A DNA stretch of 64,000 nucleotides from CAZUCE01 sp964619265. GTDB lineage: Bacteria; Planctomycetota; UBA1135; GCA-002686595. Where the stretch lies: positions 1 to 64,000 of the forward strand of contig CAZUCE010000003.1 of the NCBI GenBank assembly GCA_964619265.1. The letters are read 5' to 3'. The first letter of the stretch is position 1. Each line of letters starts with the position of its first letter. The position numbers were made by a program, and so were the translations under genes. Shown piece by piece: positions 18,887 through 26,978 of the stretch. Below the pieces are notes generated by a model. The model searched no databases. It was not told where the DNA came from and was given only the letters and a program-made list of their open reading frames with translations.

Positions 18887-21433
18887 ATGTCCCTCCCCTT
18901 GACGCGAGCTCCTCGAGCCCAGGTCGCGATTGCGGCCCTTGCCCTGGCCCTGTTGGCCACCGGATCCTGTGGGCCACGTGCCTCGAACGCGACGGATTCC
19001 GAACCTCTTGCGGCGCGATTCCTAGAACCCGTGGATGCGGGGACCAAGCGCCCGACGGCCGAGCTGATGACTCGCCAGGACAAGCTCATCGAGCATGATT
19101 TTTCGGCAGGCCTGGGGGATTGGAAGCCGGTGGGCGCGGCGGTTCGGCAACTGCCCGGCGGCGGCTTGGCCCTGACGCCCACCGGCGAGGGTCCGTTTGG
19201 GATCGAACTTTCCGGGCTCGACTGGGACGCCTCTGCGGTTCAGTTGGTCGGCCTGGTTGCGGCCTGCTCCGCGGCCGGTCCGATCCGGCTGCACTTCGCA
19301 CTCGAATCCGACGCCGTAGCAGCCGGCGCTTTTCCCGCCGGACAGTCGTTCCTCGAGCGAGCCCAAGCCACGGCCCAACCGCGCCCCTACGGATTCGTCA
19401 CCACCGCGGCCGAAGATTGGCGCGGCGTCGTCACGCGAATCGCCTTCGATTTCGACCCGAGCGCCGCTCCGGTTCGCCTCGCGAGCGTACACGCGGTCTC
19501 CCAACGACTCATCCCCGGTGCCTCGCCGACGGTTCGAGGCGGCCGAGTCCGCGATGCGGGCTTGATCGAACTGGCCCGGGACAGCGCCGATCTGATGGAA
19601 GTGCGCCATCAATCCCGGCGCGCCACCCCCGCGCGCGCCGGAGAGTTCGCTGTCGCGCTGTTCCAAGCTGGCGCCGGCGAACGACTTTCGTTCAGCTTTG
19701 CCTTGCCGCCCGTGGAGCGGCACTTGCGCGGTCCTTCCACGTTTCAAATTTTTGCCACGCCGGCCCTCGGACGTGAACCGGATGCTGACACCGAACCACT
19801 GTTTGAAGCGCAGCTCACTCCCGGCCGGGATGGAGGCCGCTGGCACTCGGCGACCGCCGAACTGCCCGACACCGCTGGTGAGGAATTCGAACTGTGGCTC
19901 AAAGTCAGCGGTGGATCCTCGGGCGGGCTCATCGGCCTGTGGGGGCCTCTTTTGGCCGGCGCTCCCGAGACCAAACCGGCCACTTCGGTGCTTGTGATCA
20001 CCGCGGACACGCTCCGCGCCGATCACGTGGGCTTTCTGCGCGAACTGCGCGGTCTCCCGCCGCTCCCAGGACTCGAGACTCCGAATCTGGACGCCCTGTT
20101 CGCCCGCGGCGTGGCTTTCCCCGACACGATCAGCACCTGCAACTCGACTTCGCCCTCCCACGTTTCGATTTTTACGTCGCTCCATCTTCGAGACCACGGC
20201 GTCATTACCAACGAGTTGGTTCTGCCAGACGCGCACCGGACGCTCGGCGAAATCCTCACCGAAGGCGGGCGTTTCGGCCTAGGTAGCGTGACCGCGCGTC
20301 ACCTGAATAGCTCCCTGTCCGGACTGGGTCAGGGGCTACACGCGTATCTCGAGTCGCCTCCCGTCACGGACCTTGCCGAGCGCAAGCCGGTCGCCTCAGC
20401 CGCGGACCTTCCGGCTCCCAGCGAACGCACCGTGCTGTTCGCGACCGGTGCCTACCAAGCGCCGGCGCTGCTGGATGTGCTGGACGAGCTGGACGGCGCG
20501 CCGTTCTTCTTCTGGCACCATTGCTTCGACGCGCATACCCCCTACGCCACGCGCCCCGAGATCCTGGCCGACCTCGACCTGCCCGCGGACGAGGACCAAC
20601 GCGCCCTGCTGGCTGATCTGGGTGAACGCTTCTTCGAGCTGACCGGCACGCCGCGCCCCGACGACGATGGGGCGGCGTTGACTCAGTTCCTGTACTCAGC
20701 GCCAGCGCTGTTTTTCCTCGGAGACGTGCGCACCGAGGCCTACGCTCGCGCGCTGTACGCGGCCGGAGTGTCCCAACTGGATCGAGATTTGGGGCAACTG
20801 TTCGCCGACCTCGACGCTCGCGGGCGATTGGAGGACACGCTGATCGTGTTCACCTCCGACCACGGTGAGAGCTTGGGCGAGCGCGATGTTTGGTTCGGGC
20901 ACGAAGGCCTGTTCGACAACACCTTGCACGTACCGCTCGCGTTTGCCGGACCGGGCGTGCCAAAGGGCCTGGTCAGTCAGGCCCCCGCGTCGACGATCGA
21001 CTTGGTCCCGACGGTTTGTGAGCTCCTGGGCCTCGACCCGCCCGCGGTTCATTCGGGAGAGTCGCTGGTCGGGCGATTCCAGACGGCGGAGCCCATCGAC
21101 CGGCGACGCTGGTATCAGTACTCCAGCGAATTTGCGGTCGGCTACCGGGACGCCTCCGAGCACGTAGTGCTCAACGCAGCCGACCACAAGCGCGGGACCT
21201 TCGGGCAGACGGTCAAACGCGGCGTGATCGAACGCTACCTACGTGAGTCCGATGGCACCTATGGACCCAACGACACGGCCGGCGCCCTGGAGGGCGCCGG
21301 GGACCAGCTCCGCGAAGAGTTCCGCAACTGGCTGCTCACTCCGCTGGTCGACCTGGGTCCGGCAGGCAAGGCCAACCTCTCGGGGACCGACCAGGCCGTG
21401 CTCGAACGACTCGGCTACTATTACGAACGCTGA
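18887..21433 (+). CDS. Sulfatase-fold lipoprotein with threonine nucleophile (tandem paralogue)
   Basis: 848 aa. The N-terminus has a basic region, hydrophobic stretch IAALALALLATGS and Cys, so it is probably a lipoprotein, though the lipobox is imperfect. About 350 residues of N-terminal beta-type sequence precede the catalytic domain (VLVITADTLRADHVGFL). The active-site segment is TCNSTSPSHVSIF with Thr421 at the nucleophile position. The second metal block is FTSDHGESLGERDVWFGHEGLFDNTLHVPL, nearly the same as in the preceding gene. The last residues (LERLGYYYE) match the first gene's ending (LDALGYTD). This is clearly a duplication. The substrate is unknown; phospho- or sulfo-esters of surface polymers are the usual targets. 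Confidence 0.85.
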   Translation: MSLPLTRAPRAQVAIAALALALLATGSCGPRASNATDSEPLAARFLEPVDAGTKRPTAELMTRQDKLIEHDFSAGLGDWKPVGAAVRQLPGGGLALTPTGEGPFGIELSGLDWDASAVQLVGLVAACSAAGPIRLHFALESDAVAAGAFPAGQSFLERAQATAQPRPYGFVTTAAEDWRGVVTRIAFDFDPSAAPVRLASVHAVSQRLIPGASPTVRGGRVRDAGLIELARDSADLMEVRHQSRRATPARAGEFAVALFQAGAGERLSFSFALPPVERHLRGPSTFQIFATPALGREPDADTEPLFEAQLTPGRDGGRWHSATAELPDTAGEEFELWLKVSGGSSGGLIGLWGPLLAGAPETKPATSVLVITADTLRADHVGFLRELRGLPPLPGLETPNLDALFARGVAFPDTISTCNSTSPSHVSIFTSLHLRDHGVITNELVLPDAHRTLGEILTEGGRFGLGSVTARHLNSSLSGLGQGLHAYLESPPVTDLAERKPVASAADLPAPSERTVLFATGAYQAPALLDVLDELDGAPFFFWHHCFDAHTPYATRPEILADLDLPADEDQRALLADLGERFFELTGTPRPDDDGAALTQFLYSAPALFFLGDVRTEAYARALYAAGVSQLDRDLGQLFADLDARGRLEDTLIVFTSDHGESLGERDVWFGHEGLFDNTLHVPLAFAGPGVPKGLVSQAPASTIDLVPTVCELLGLDPPAVHSGESLVGRFQTAEPIDRRRWYQYSSEFAVGYRDASEHVVLNAADHKRGTFGQTVKRGVIERYLRESDGTYGPNDTAGALEGAGDQLREEFRNWLLTPLVDLGPAGKANLSGTDQAVLERLGYYYER

Positions 21434-21486
21434 TCGGTACTTCAGGCGCTACAATCGCGCTTCGGTTCTGGGGAAGACCCTCCACG

Positions 21487-21508
21487 AGCGGGTTCCGAAC
21501 CCGCTTTC
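21487..21508 (+). terminator. Hairpin with short T-run after the second sulfatase-fold gene
   Basis: AGCGGGTT / AACCCGCT, 8-bp stem with a 3-nt loop, followed by TTCCC. It is 54 nt after the stop at 21433. The weak T-run makes it a modest terminator candidate. Confidence 0.45.
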
Positions 21509-21609
21509 CCATCGGCCTAGGAGCCGATTCAGGGCCGTTCGGTTCAATTTTGGCTAGGGATACCCCCTTCCCCCTTGTAGCCAGGCGGCAAGCCGCCTGA
21601 AATGCTCCG

Positions 21610-22662
21610 ATGGCCCGTGTTGAGCCCACTCTGTTGTCCCCTGACTCGAAGTTTTCCAAGCGAACTCCACGCTTCGTCGATCTGGAAGAGCGCGCCCCGG
21701 GTGCGCCTCCGAGGTGCGAGCTGTGCGGGAACGCGCCGGAACTGGAACACCGGATCGAGGCCGATCCGCACCGGCCGGAGGCCGAGGAGCGTTGGGAATT
21801 GCACTGGTGCGGGGACTGCGCCTACGGCGCCCTTTGGCCCCGCCCGGAACCGGAGGAAGCCGCGACCTTCTACGCGATTCCGGACTACTACACCCACAGC
21901 TGCGGCGGTGGCTGGGCACCCCAGCCCCAGACCTTGTTCGACCGTGTTCGGATCCACCTGGCCTGGCGCCTGGATCGTGGAGTCCCTCTGAATCACGAGG
22001 CACTCCGCGCGCAATTCGACAAGGATCGGCCCACCCTGGTCGAGATCGGCTGCGGCAGCGGCGGAGACCTGGAGAAGTTTGCGGGCCTCGGATTCGATAC
22101 GCTCGGCATCGAGCCCGATGCGGCTGCCCGGGCCGCAATCGCCGAGCGCGGCTACGACGCGATCGACGGAACCCTCGAATCGCTCCCGCCGGAACTCGAG
22201 GAACGCCGCTTCGATTTGGTCCTGCTCAGCCACGTCCTTGAGCACGGCATCGACATTCACCGCGCCATTCAGGGCCTTCGGGGACTGCTCGCCCCGGGTG
22301 GATTGCTGGTTGTCGAAGTGCCGAATCACGCCTGCCGCGGCTACCGCAACGCAGGGGCCTCCTGGGCGTTCACCGACGCGCCCCGCCATCTCAATTTCTT
22401 CACCCCGAAGAGCCTCGAGAGTGTGTTCGCCGGCCATGGATTCGAGATCGTCGAGAACCAGTACTACGGCTACTGCCGCCAGCTCTCGAACGAGTGGGTC
22501 GAAGCCGAGCGACAAATCCGAACCGTTCTCACCCCAGACGATCGCCGCACGAGCGGATTCCGCGCCAAGCTCGAATCCTGGAAGCTCCTCGCGCAAACTC
22601 TGATTTGCTCGCCCGAGTCCAAGTACGACTCCGTGCGACTGATCCTGCGCGCGCAGGACTGA
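21610..22662 (+). CDS. Class I SAM-dependent methyltransferase with N-terminal zinc-ribbon-like motif
   Basis: 350 aa. The N-terminal part has two Cys pairs (CELCGN and WCGDCAYG, about residues 37-76), as in methyltransferases of the NDP-sugar C-methyltransferase type (Methyltransf_13-like). The SAM motif LVEIGCGSGGDLEKFAGLGF is near 140, followed by LLSHVLEHGIDIHRAI and the late HLNFFTPKSLESVF segment. The target is unknown; sugar or envelope modification is plausible. ATG start; the 176-nt upstream gap contains the previous gene's hairpin. Confidence 0.85.
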   Translation: MARVEPTLLSPDSKFSKRTPRFVDLEERAPGAPPRCELCGNAPELEHRIEADPHRPEAEERWELHWCGDCAYGALWPRPEPEEAATFYAIPDYYTHSCGGGWAPQPQTLFDRVRIHLAWRLDRGVPLNHEALRAQFDKDRPTLVEIGCGSGGDLEKFAGLGFDTLGIEPDAAARAAIAERGYDAIDGTLESLPPELEERRFDLVLLSHVLEHGIDIHRAIQGLRGLLAPGGLLVVEVPNHACRGYRNAGASWAFTDAPRHLNFFTPKSLESVFAGHGFEIVENQYYGYCRQLSNEWVEAERQIRTVLTPDDRRTSGFRAKLESWKLLAQTLICSPESKYDSVRLILRAQD

Positions 22663-22940
22663 CAGCGCTCTCCAGTCCGCGCCCGGCCAGGCCAAACACG
22701 AAGGCCAGCGATCGCCCCCCCGGCGACCCCTCCCGAACAAGGGGCCTAGCCGCGCCAAGGACATTTTTCTACGAGCGGGCGACGAGCGGGGTCTCGTATG
22801 ACGGGTAGCGCACGACGGTGCTCCGCCGCTCCTGGGCCGGGAAAAGCGGCCTCCCGCCTCGCCCACGACGCCTGGGTAGGCCTTCCGAAACGGCGCGCCC
22901 GTAGGGTCACAGGGCCCGCAGCCACTCGAACTCTCGCCCC
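22663..22940. other. Intergenic region, 278 bp
   Basis: No open frame with coding character was found. The only signal noted is GTAGGGT at 22901-22907, a -10-like TAGGGT 33 nt before the DUF3179 gene. The same TAGnnT form precedes the genes at 55604 and 59259. Confidence 0.4.
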
Positions 22941-24527
22941 ATGCTCCTCGCCACCCTAGTTCTTGCCCAGGGCCTAGACCTCAGGGACCTGCTCCCCGGT
23001 TCCGCCCTTCCCGCGCGCCTTGAGGCGTTCGCCGCCCTCACCGACGAGCCGGACGAACGCTACCTCGCTCCGCTCCTCGACCTGCTCTCCCTCGCCGAGA
23101 CCGCCGAGGAGTGGTACCGGATTCTCGATGCCCTTTCGGCCATCACCGGCGAGCCCCAGCGCGACACGGACCGCCCCTGGCGCACCAACTCCCTGCGCCT
23201 GGCCGACACTCCCGATCGCGAGCTCCCGCCCGACTACCTGGCCTTCAAGCGCGAGCTCTACGCCACCCAGCTCTCGCCCGAATTCCGCCGCTTCCTAAAC
23301 GAAGACCAGGCTCCGATTCCGCACCTCGGCGAAGTCGTCTTCGGCGGCGTCGCCCCCGGCGATATCCCCGCCCTCGACCATTCCCCATCCGTCCCAGCCG
23401 CCGAGTCCTCGCTCCCCGACCACGCGCCCGTTCTCGGCATCGCCTTGGGCGGTGAAGCCCGCGCCTACCCCAATCGCATCCTCGACTGGCACGAGCTCGC
23501 CAACGACACCCTCGGCGGCCAGTCTTTTGCGCTCACCTGGTGCACCCTGTGCGGAGCGGCCATCGCCTACGACACCACCCCGGTGTTCGCGGACACCGCC
23601 ACCACACCGCCCGACACCGAAGGGCCCCTGACCTTCGACACGTCGGGCCTGCTGTTCCGCTCGAACAAACTCATGTTCGACTCGGCCACCGACTCGCTCT
23701 GGAATCAACTCACCGGCGAGGCCTTCTCCGGTCCCATGGCCAAACGCGGCGCCCGCCTCACCATGCTTCCGGTCGTCCATACCACCTTCGGCCGCTGGCG
23801 AGCCGAACACCCGGAGACCACCGTTGTCAGCCCGGGCACCGGCCATGACCGCGACTACACAGAAGGCGCGGCCTACGGCGACTACTTCGCGAGCGCCGAG
23901 ACGATGTTCCCTACGCCCCGTCTAGGCCAGCAATTCGCTCCCAAAGAACGCATCGTCGTCCTCCAAATCGACCAGAGTCGCCAGGCCATTTCCCTCGACC
24001 GGCTCGAGCCAAAAGGCGTTTTGCACCTCGAGTTCTCCGGCAAGCGCATCGCGCTCTTCCGCCTGGATCTCCCCGCCAAATCGCGCCTCCCGCTTCCCTG
24101 GCGTGAAGCCCTCGAGGCCGTCCACGGCGACCCAGACTTCCCCACACCAGATTCGCTCCTGCAAGCCGCGACCCAGCTCGGCGCCGAAGCTCCGCCGCTC
24201 ACCCGAGAAGCCCTCCAGAGCCTCCCGCGCCCCACACGCCGGGCCCTGTTAGCCGGAGACTTGGCCGAAATCCCGTTGGCGGACGGCGCGCGAGCCGCGG
24301 CCGCCGTCGCACACCTGCTCGCGGACGTCCGTGCCGTCGAAGCCCAAGAGCTCACCTTCAGCTCCACCGACGATCCCGGCCTGTGGGCGGACGAATCCGG
24401 TACCACCTGGCGCTGGACGGAGTCCGGCCTGACCTCCACCGCAGACGAAGGCCCCACCCTGCCTCAGCAACCCACCCACCTCGCCTACGGCTTTGCAGCG
24501 GATGCCAGCGAATGGGACAAGCGCTAG
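22941..24527 (+). CDS. DUF3179-domain protein, exported
   Basis: 528 aa. A short hydrophobic N-terminus (MLLATLVLAQGLDLRDLL) may act as a signal sequence. The DUF3179 core is clear: VLGIALGGEARAYPNRILDWHE, FALTWCTLCGAAIAYD (the conserved Cys pair), LTFDTSGLLFRSNKLMFD, LWNQLTGEAFSGP and VVHTTFGRW, roughly residues 165-310. Function of the family is unknown; it is common in planctomycetes and marine bacteria. The C-terminal 150 residues are Ala/Glu-rich with no motif. ATG start without a Shine-Dalgarno sequence. Confidence 0.85.
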   Translation: MLLATLVLAQGLDLRDLLPGSALPARLEAFAALTDEPDERYLAPLLDLLSLAETAEEWYRILDALSAITGEPQRDTDRPWRTNSLRLADTPDRELPPDYLAFKRELYATQLSPEFRRFLNEDQAPIPHLGEVVFGGVAPGDIPALDHSPSVPAAESSLPDHAPVLGIALGGEARAYPNRILDWHELANDTLGGQSFALTWCTLCGAAIAYDTTPVFADTATTPPDTEGPLTFDTSGLLFRSNKLMFDSATDSLWNQLTGEAFSGPMAKRGARLTMLPVVHTTFGRWRAEHPETTVVSPGTGHDRDYTEGAAYGDYFASAETMFPTPRLGQQFAPKERIVVLQIDQSRQAISLDRLEPKGVLHLEFSGKRIALFRLDLPAKSRLPLPWREALEAVHGDPDFPTPDSLLQAATQLGAEAPPLTREALQSLPRPTRRALLAGDLAEIPLADGARAAAAVAHLLADVRAVEAQELTFSSTDDPGLWADESGTTWRWTESGLTSTADEGPTLPQQPTHLAYGFAADASEWDKR

Positions 24528-24536
24528 ACGAGCCTC

Positions 24537-24542
24537 TATACT
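24537..24542 (+). promoter_or_regulatory. Putative -10 box (TATACT)
   Basis: CTATACT ends 7 nt before the ATG at 24550, between the DUF3179 stop and the small lipoprotein gene. This is the best match to a consensus -10 in the window and fits a leaderless transcript. Confidence 0.5.
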
Positions 24543-24549
24543 GGCTCCG

Positions 24550-24981
24550 ATGAAAAAATTCAGCCAACTCGCCATCTTGCTCCTAGTCCCTTGCCTTTCC
24601 TGCGCCGGAACAGCTCCGTCCCCCGTAGACCTCGTTCTCCGCGCCGAAGTCGACCCATCCGCGAGCTCCTCCACGGCGTTCGAGCTTGGAGGCAGAACCA
24701 TGCACTTCGGAGAGCCCATTGCGATTCAAGCCTCAAGCGTACACCCCACCTCAGATTCACTTGGCAGGCCGGCGATCGGCATCGAATTCGCCGAAGCCGA
24801 GAGCGCACGAATCTCAGAGTGGACCCAAGCTCACATAGGCGGGCAAATCGGCATCTTCCTAGGCGACCAGTTGATGTCTGCTCCGACTCTGAATAGCGAG
24901 CTCCAGGACTCCGTCATCATCCAAAGCGACTTCACCCCCAGCGAAGTCCAAGAGTTCATTCACTCGCTGCAAGGCAAGTAG
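24550..24981 (+). CDS. Small lipoprotein resembling a free SecD P1-head domain
   Basis: 143 aa. Signal sequence MKKFSQLAILLLVPCLSC, with Cys near 18 as likely lipid site (lipobox not ideal). The mature part matches the P1-head region of SecD/SecDF in order and spacing: PAIGIEFAEAESARISEWT, HIGGQIGIFLGDQLMSAPTLNSEL and IIQSDFTPSEVQEFIHSLQG. In SecD the equivalents are a GAKKFADLT-like helix, the IVLDG-x-V-x-SAP strand and an EEA-x-L helix. SecD itself is a large membrane protein; here the head domain appears alone on a lipid anchor. Role unknown. The ATG at 24550 is chosen because it starts the signal sequence. Confidence 0.75.
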   Translation: MKKFSQLAILLLVPCLSCAGTAPSPVDLVLRAEVDPSASSSTAFELGGRTMHFGEPIAIQASSVHPTSDSLGRPAIGIEFAEAESARISEWTQAHIGGQIGIFLGDQLMSAPTLNSELQDSVIIQSDFTPSEVQEFIHSLQGK

Positions 24982-25054
24982 CTCCAGATGGCAGCTCGCT
25001 CAATTGCCTGAGTGATGGAGACCTTCGACGGGTTCGGCCAGAAACCAACCAACC

Positions 25055-25072
25055 GCCCCTGAATTCAGGGGC
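25055..25072. repeat. 18-bp perfect palindrome
   Basis: GCCCCTGAATTCAGGGGC lies between the convergent genes ending at 24981 and 25174. A second short hairpin, CCGCC-GAA-GGCGG, follows at 25092-25104. They may assist termination or be a binding site; no function is assigned. Confidence 0.6.
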
Positions 25073-25148
25073 TCAAGCCGACCATTACGAACCGCCGAAG
25101 GCGGTTCGGCCCATGCCAGCCGGCTCTCGGCGGGTGGCCAAAAACAAC

Positions 25149-25179
25149 ATCTAAAAGCGGCCTTCGGCCGTTTTTAGAT
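25149..25179. terminator. Bidirectional terminator hairpin
   Basis: ATCTAAAA, then a CGGCC/GGCCG stem closed by TTCG-type bases, then TTTTTAGAT. The hairpin is flanked by A and T tracts on both sides, so it can stop transcripts from either direction. It overlaps the TAA stop of the minus-strand radical SAM gene (25174-25176) and lies 167 nt after the plus-strand lipoprotein gene. Confidence 0.75.
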
Positions 25180-26685
25180 CGCGGCGTCCTGACCCACGTC
25201 CATGGTGTCGAGGAACTGATTTTGAACCGTCTCGCCGTAGGCGTGCATGCCGCCTGTCTTTTTTCCGAAGATCTGGCCCAGGTTTTTGAGGCCGAGTTTG
25301 AAGTCGTCCATCATCCCGTAGCCGGAGACGACGGCGTGCTGGTACCAGAGAAACGCGAGGAGCGTCCAATCGAACAGCGGGTTGCGCGGCAGGCGAATGA
25401 GGGTTTTGACCAGCGGAAGACCGAAGGGCAAGTAGACCGCGATGTTGAATAGTTTTTGAAGGTTGACCACCTCGGCGAGGTCTTCGCGCTTCATCTGGCT
25501 GTCGAAGTGCAGCGAGGGGCCGATGTCCTTCTCAGTATCCACGCGATCGGTGGCGAAATCTTCGCGGCCAAGCTCGGTGGACTTGAAGGGGCGGTAGATC
25601 AGGACCGTGCAGCCGTCGGGCTTGATCGCTCGGTTCGTCCGCACCGTGTTGAACATGTCCTCTAGGGTCTCGGCCGGCGAGCCCATGATGTTGTTCGTGC
25701 GGTAGGTGATCTTGTGCTTGCGCAGCAGTTTCGGAATGCCGTAGACGACCTTGTCCGTGTAGCCCTTCTTGTAGACCCGCAGGCGAACCTCCTCGGACCC
25801 CGACTCGAGGCCGAACTGGACCGAGGTGCAACCGGCGCGCGACATGGCCTCGATGTCGTCTTCGTCCAGGTAGTTGATGTTGACGTTGCAGGCGAACGGC
25901 AAGCCGACCTTCTTGGGCCACTTCTCCGCGAACTCCTGGATCCAACCGCTCTCCATGTTGAGGGCGGCGTCCCCGAAGTTGACCATGCGGAAGTTGGGGT
26001 AGCGGGCGAGGATGTCGTTCATCTCCTCGCACAGGTAGTCGACCGACTTGGTGCGGTTGAACTTCTCGCCCTTCTTACCGCTGATCCACTCTTTCTTCAT
26101 CAGCCCAACCGAGCAGTAGGTGCAAGAGTTCTGGCACCCGCGGCTCGCATGAACCTGCATGACGCGCTTGTCGCGCAGGAACTTGTACTTGTAGAAGATG
26201 TCGACGTCGGGGAACGGCAACTCGTCCAAGTTCTGAATGACGGGCCGGATCGGGTTCATCCAGGGCAGGTCGCCCTTCATGTATCCGATGTTCGGGATGT
26301 CCTCGATCGAGTGGTTGCCCTCCCACGCCGTGACCAAGTCCAGCATCGCGTACTCAGCCTCGGCTTTGATGATCGCGTCGCAGTACTCGGTCTCCTGGAG
26401 GATCTCGTAATCGAACGAGGGGTGCGGTCCCCCGACGACGATCTTGAGGTGCTTGAGCTCCTTGCGCCACGCGTTGACGTGACGAGCCGCCCAGGTCTCC
26501 TGACCGGTGGTCGCATAGATCCCGATCACGTCCGGCTTCCAGGCCTGGACCACGTTGTGGAAATCCGGCTCTTCGGCCGTGATGAAGCAATCCGTTTGGT
26601 GCCCGTTCGCCTTCAGGACGCTCGAAAGGACTTTGATGCCTTCGAACTCGTGACAGGTGGTGACGATGAATGCGACGCGCGCCAA
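25174..26685 (-). CDS. B12-binding domain radical SAM protein
   Basis: 503 aa. N-terminal cobalamin-binding-like fold (VAFIVTTCHEFEG, with KPDVIGIYATTG and KIVVGGPHPSFD) but no D-x-H-x-x-G, so cobalamin would bind base-off without that His. The radical SAM cluster is C-x3-C-x2-C in RGCQNSCTYCSVG near residue 190, and ESGSEEVRLRVYKKGYT follows. The C-terminal 130 residues have LPFGLPLVKTLIRLP and hydrophobic stretches. Chemistry is unknown; relatives methylate or rearrange unactivated carbons of lipids, pigments or antibiotics. The TTG start is fixed by an AAAGGAG 8 nt upstream, rare in this window. Confidence 0.88.
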   Translation of the reverse strand: MARVAFIVTTCHEFEGIKVLSSVLKANGHQTDCFITAEEPDFHNVVQAWKPDVIGIYATTGQETWAARHVNAWRKELKHLKIVVGGPHPSFDYEILQETEYCDAIIKAEAEYAMLDLVTAWEGNHSIEDIPNIGYMKGDLPWMNPIRPVIQNLDELPFPDVDIFYKYKFLRDKRVMQVHASRGCQNSCTYCSVGLMKKEWISGKKGEKFNRTKSVDYLCEEMNDILARYPNFRMVNFGDAALNMESGWIQEFAEKWPKKVGLPFACNVNINYLDEDDIEAMSRAGCTSVQFGLESGSEEVRLRVYKKGYTDKVVYGIPKLLRKHKITYRTNNIMGSPAETLEDMFNTVRTNRAIKPDGCTVLIYRPFKSTELGREDFATDRVDTEKDIGPSLHFDSQMKREDLAEVVNLQKLFNIAVYLPFGLPLVKTLIRLPRNPLFDWTLLAFLWYQHAVVSGYGMMDDFKLGLKNLGQIFGKKTGGMHAYGETVQNQFLDTMDVGQDAAI

Positions 26686-26978
26686 GGTGGGGCTCCTTTC
26701 AGTTCGGTGGATCGACGGGGCAGGAGCGGGCCATGGGGCCGGCTCCGGGAGGCACAGCCAGGATACCTCGGCACCTTGGACGCGACCGGGTCGCCTGGGG
26801 GTTCCTGGCGCTTGAAAGACACCTTGTCGAGGTTCGGGGGCCGGCAGGCCCCTCCAGGAGAAATGCCTGACACCCGCGGGACACAAGTCCCCGGGGAACC
26901 CGGGAAGGACGCCCTGGGAGGCCTGCAAGACCGGTCTATGATGGGAACTGTTCCGCCCCGGTACTCGTCGAGTCTTTC
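26686..26978. other. Divergent promoter region between two radical SAM genes
   Basis: Two -10 candidates are visible. TATCCT on the minus strand at 26760-26765 would give a leader of about 70 nt with the AAAGGAG site. TATGAT on the plus strand at 26937-26942 would give a leader of about 30 nt for the gene at 26979. No clear -35 hexamers or operators were recognised. Confidence 0.45.
26693..26699 (-). promoter_or_regulatory. Shine-Dalgarno sequence deciding a TTG start
   Basis: On the minus strand AAAGGAG lies 7-8 nt before TTG at 26685. The open frame continues 243 nt upstream, but only this TTG has a ribosome site and it begins directly at the family's first strand (ARVAFIVTT). Confidence 0.7.

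Noticed and set aside
16358..21433. Annotation as formylglycine sulfatases
   Set aside because: The Cys/Ser-x-P-S-R motif is T-x-P-S-H in both genes, so sulfatase activity is not supported.
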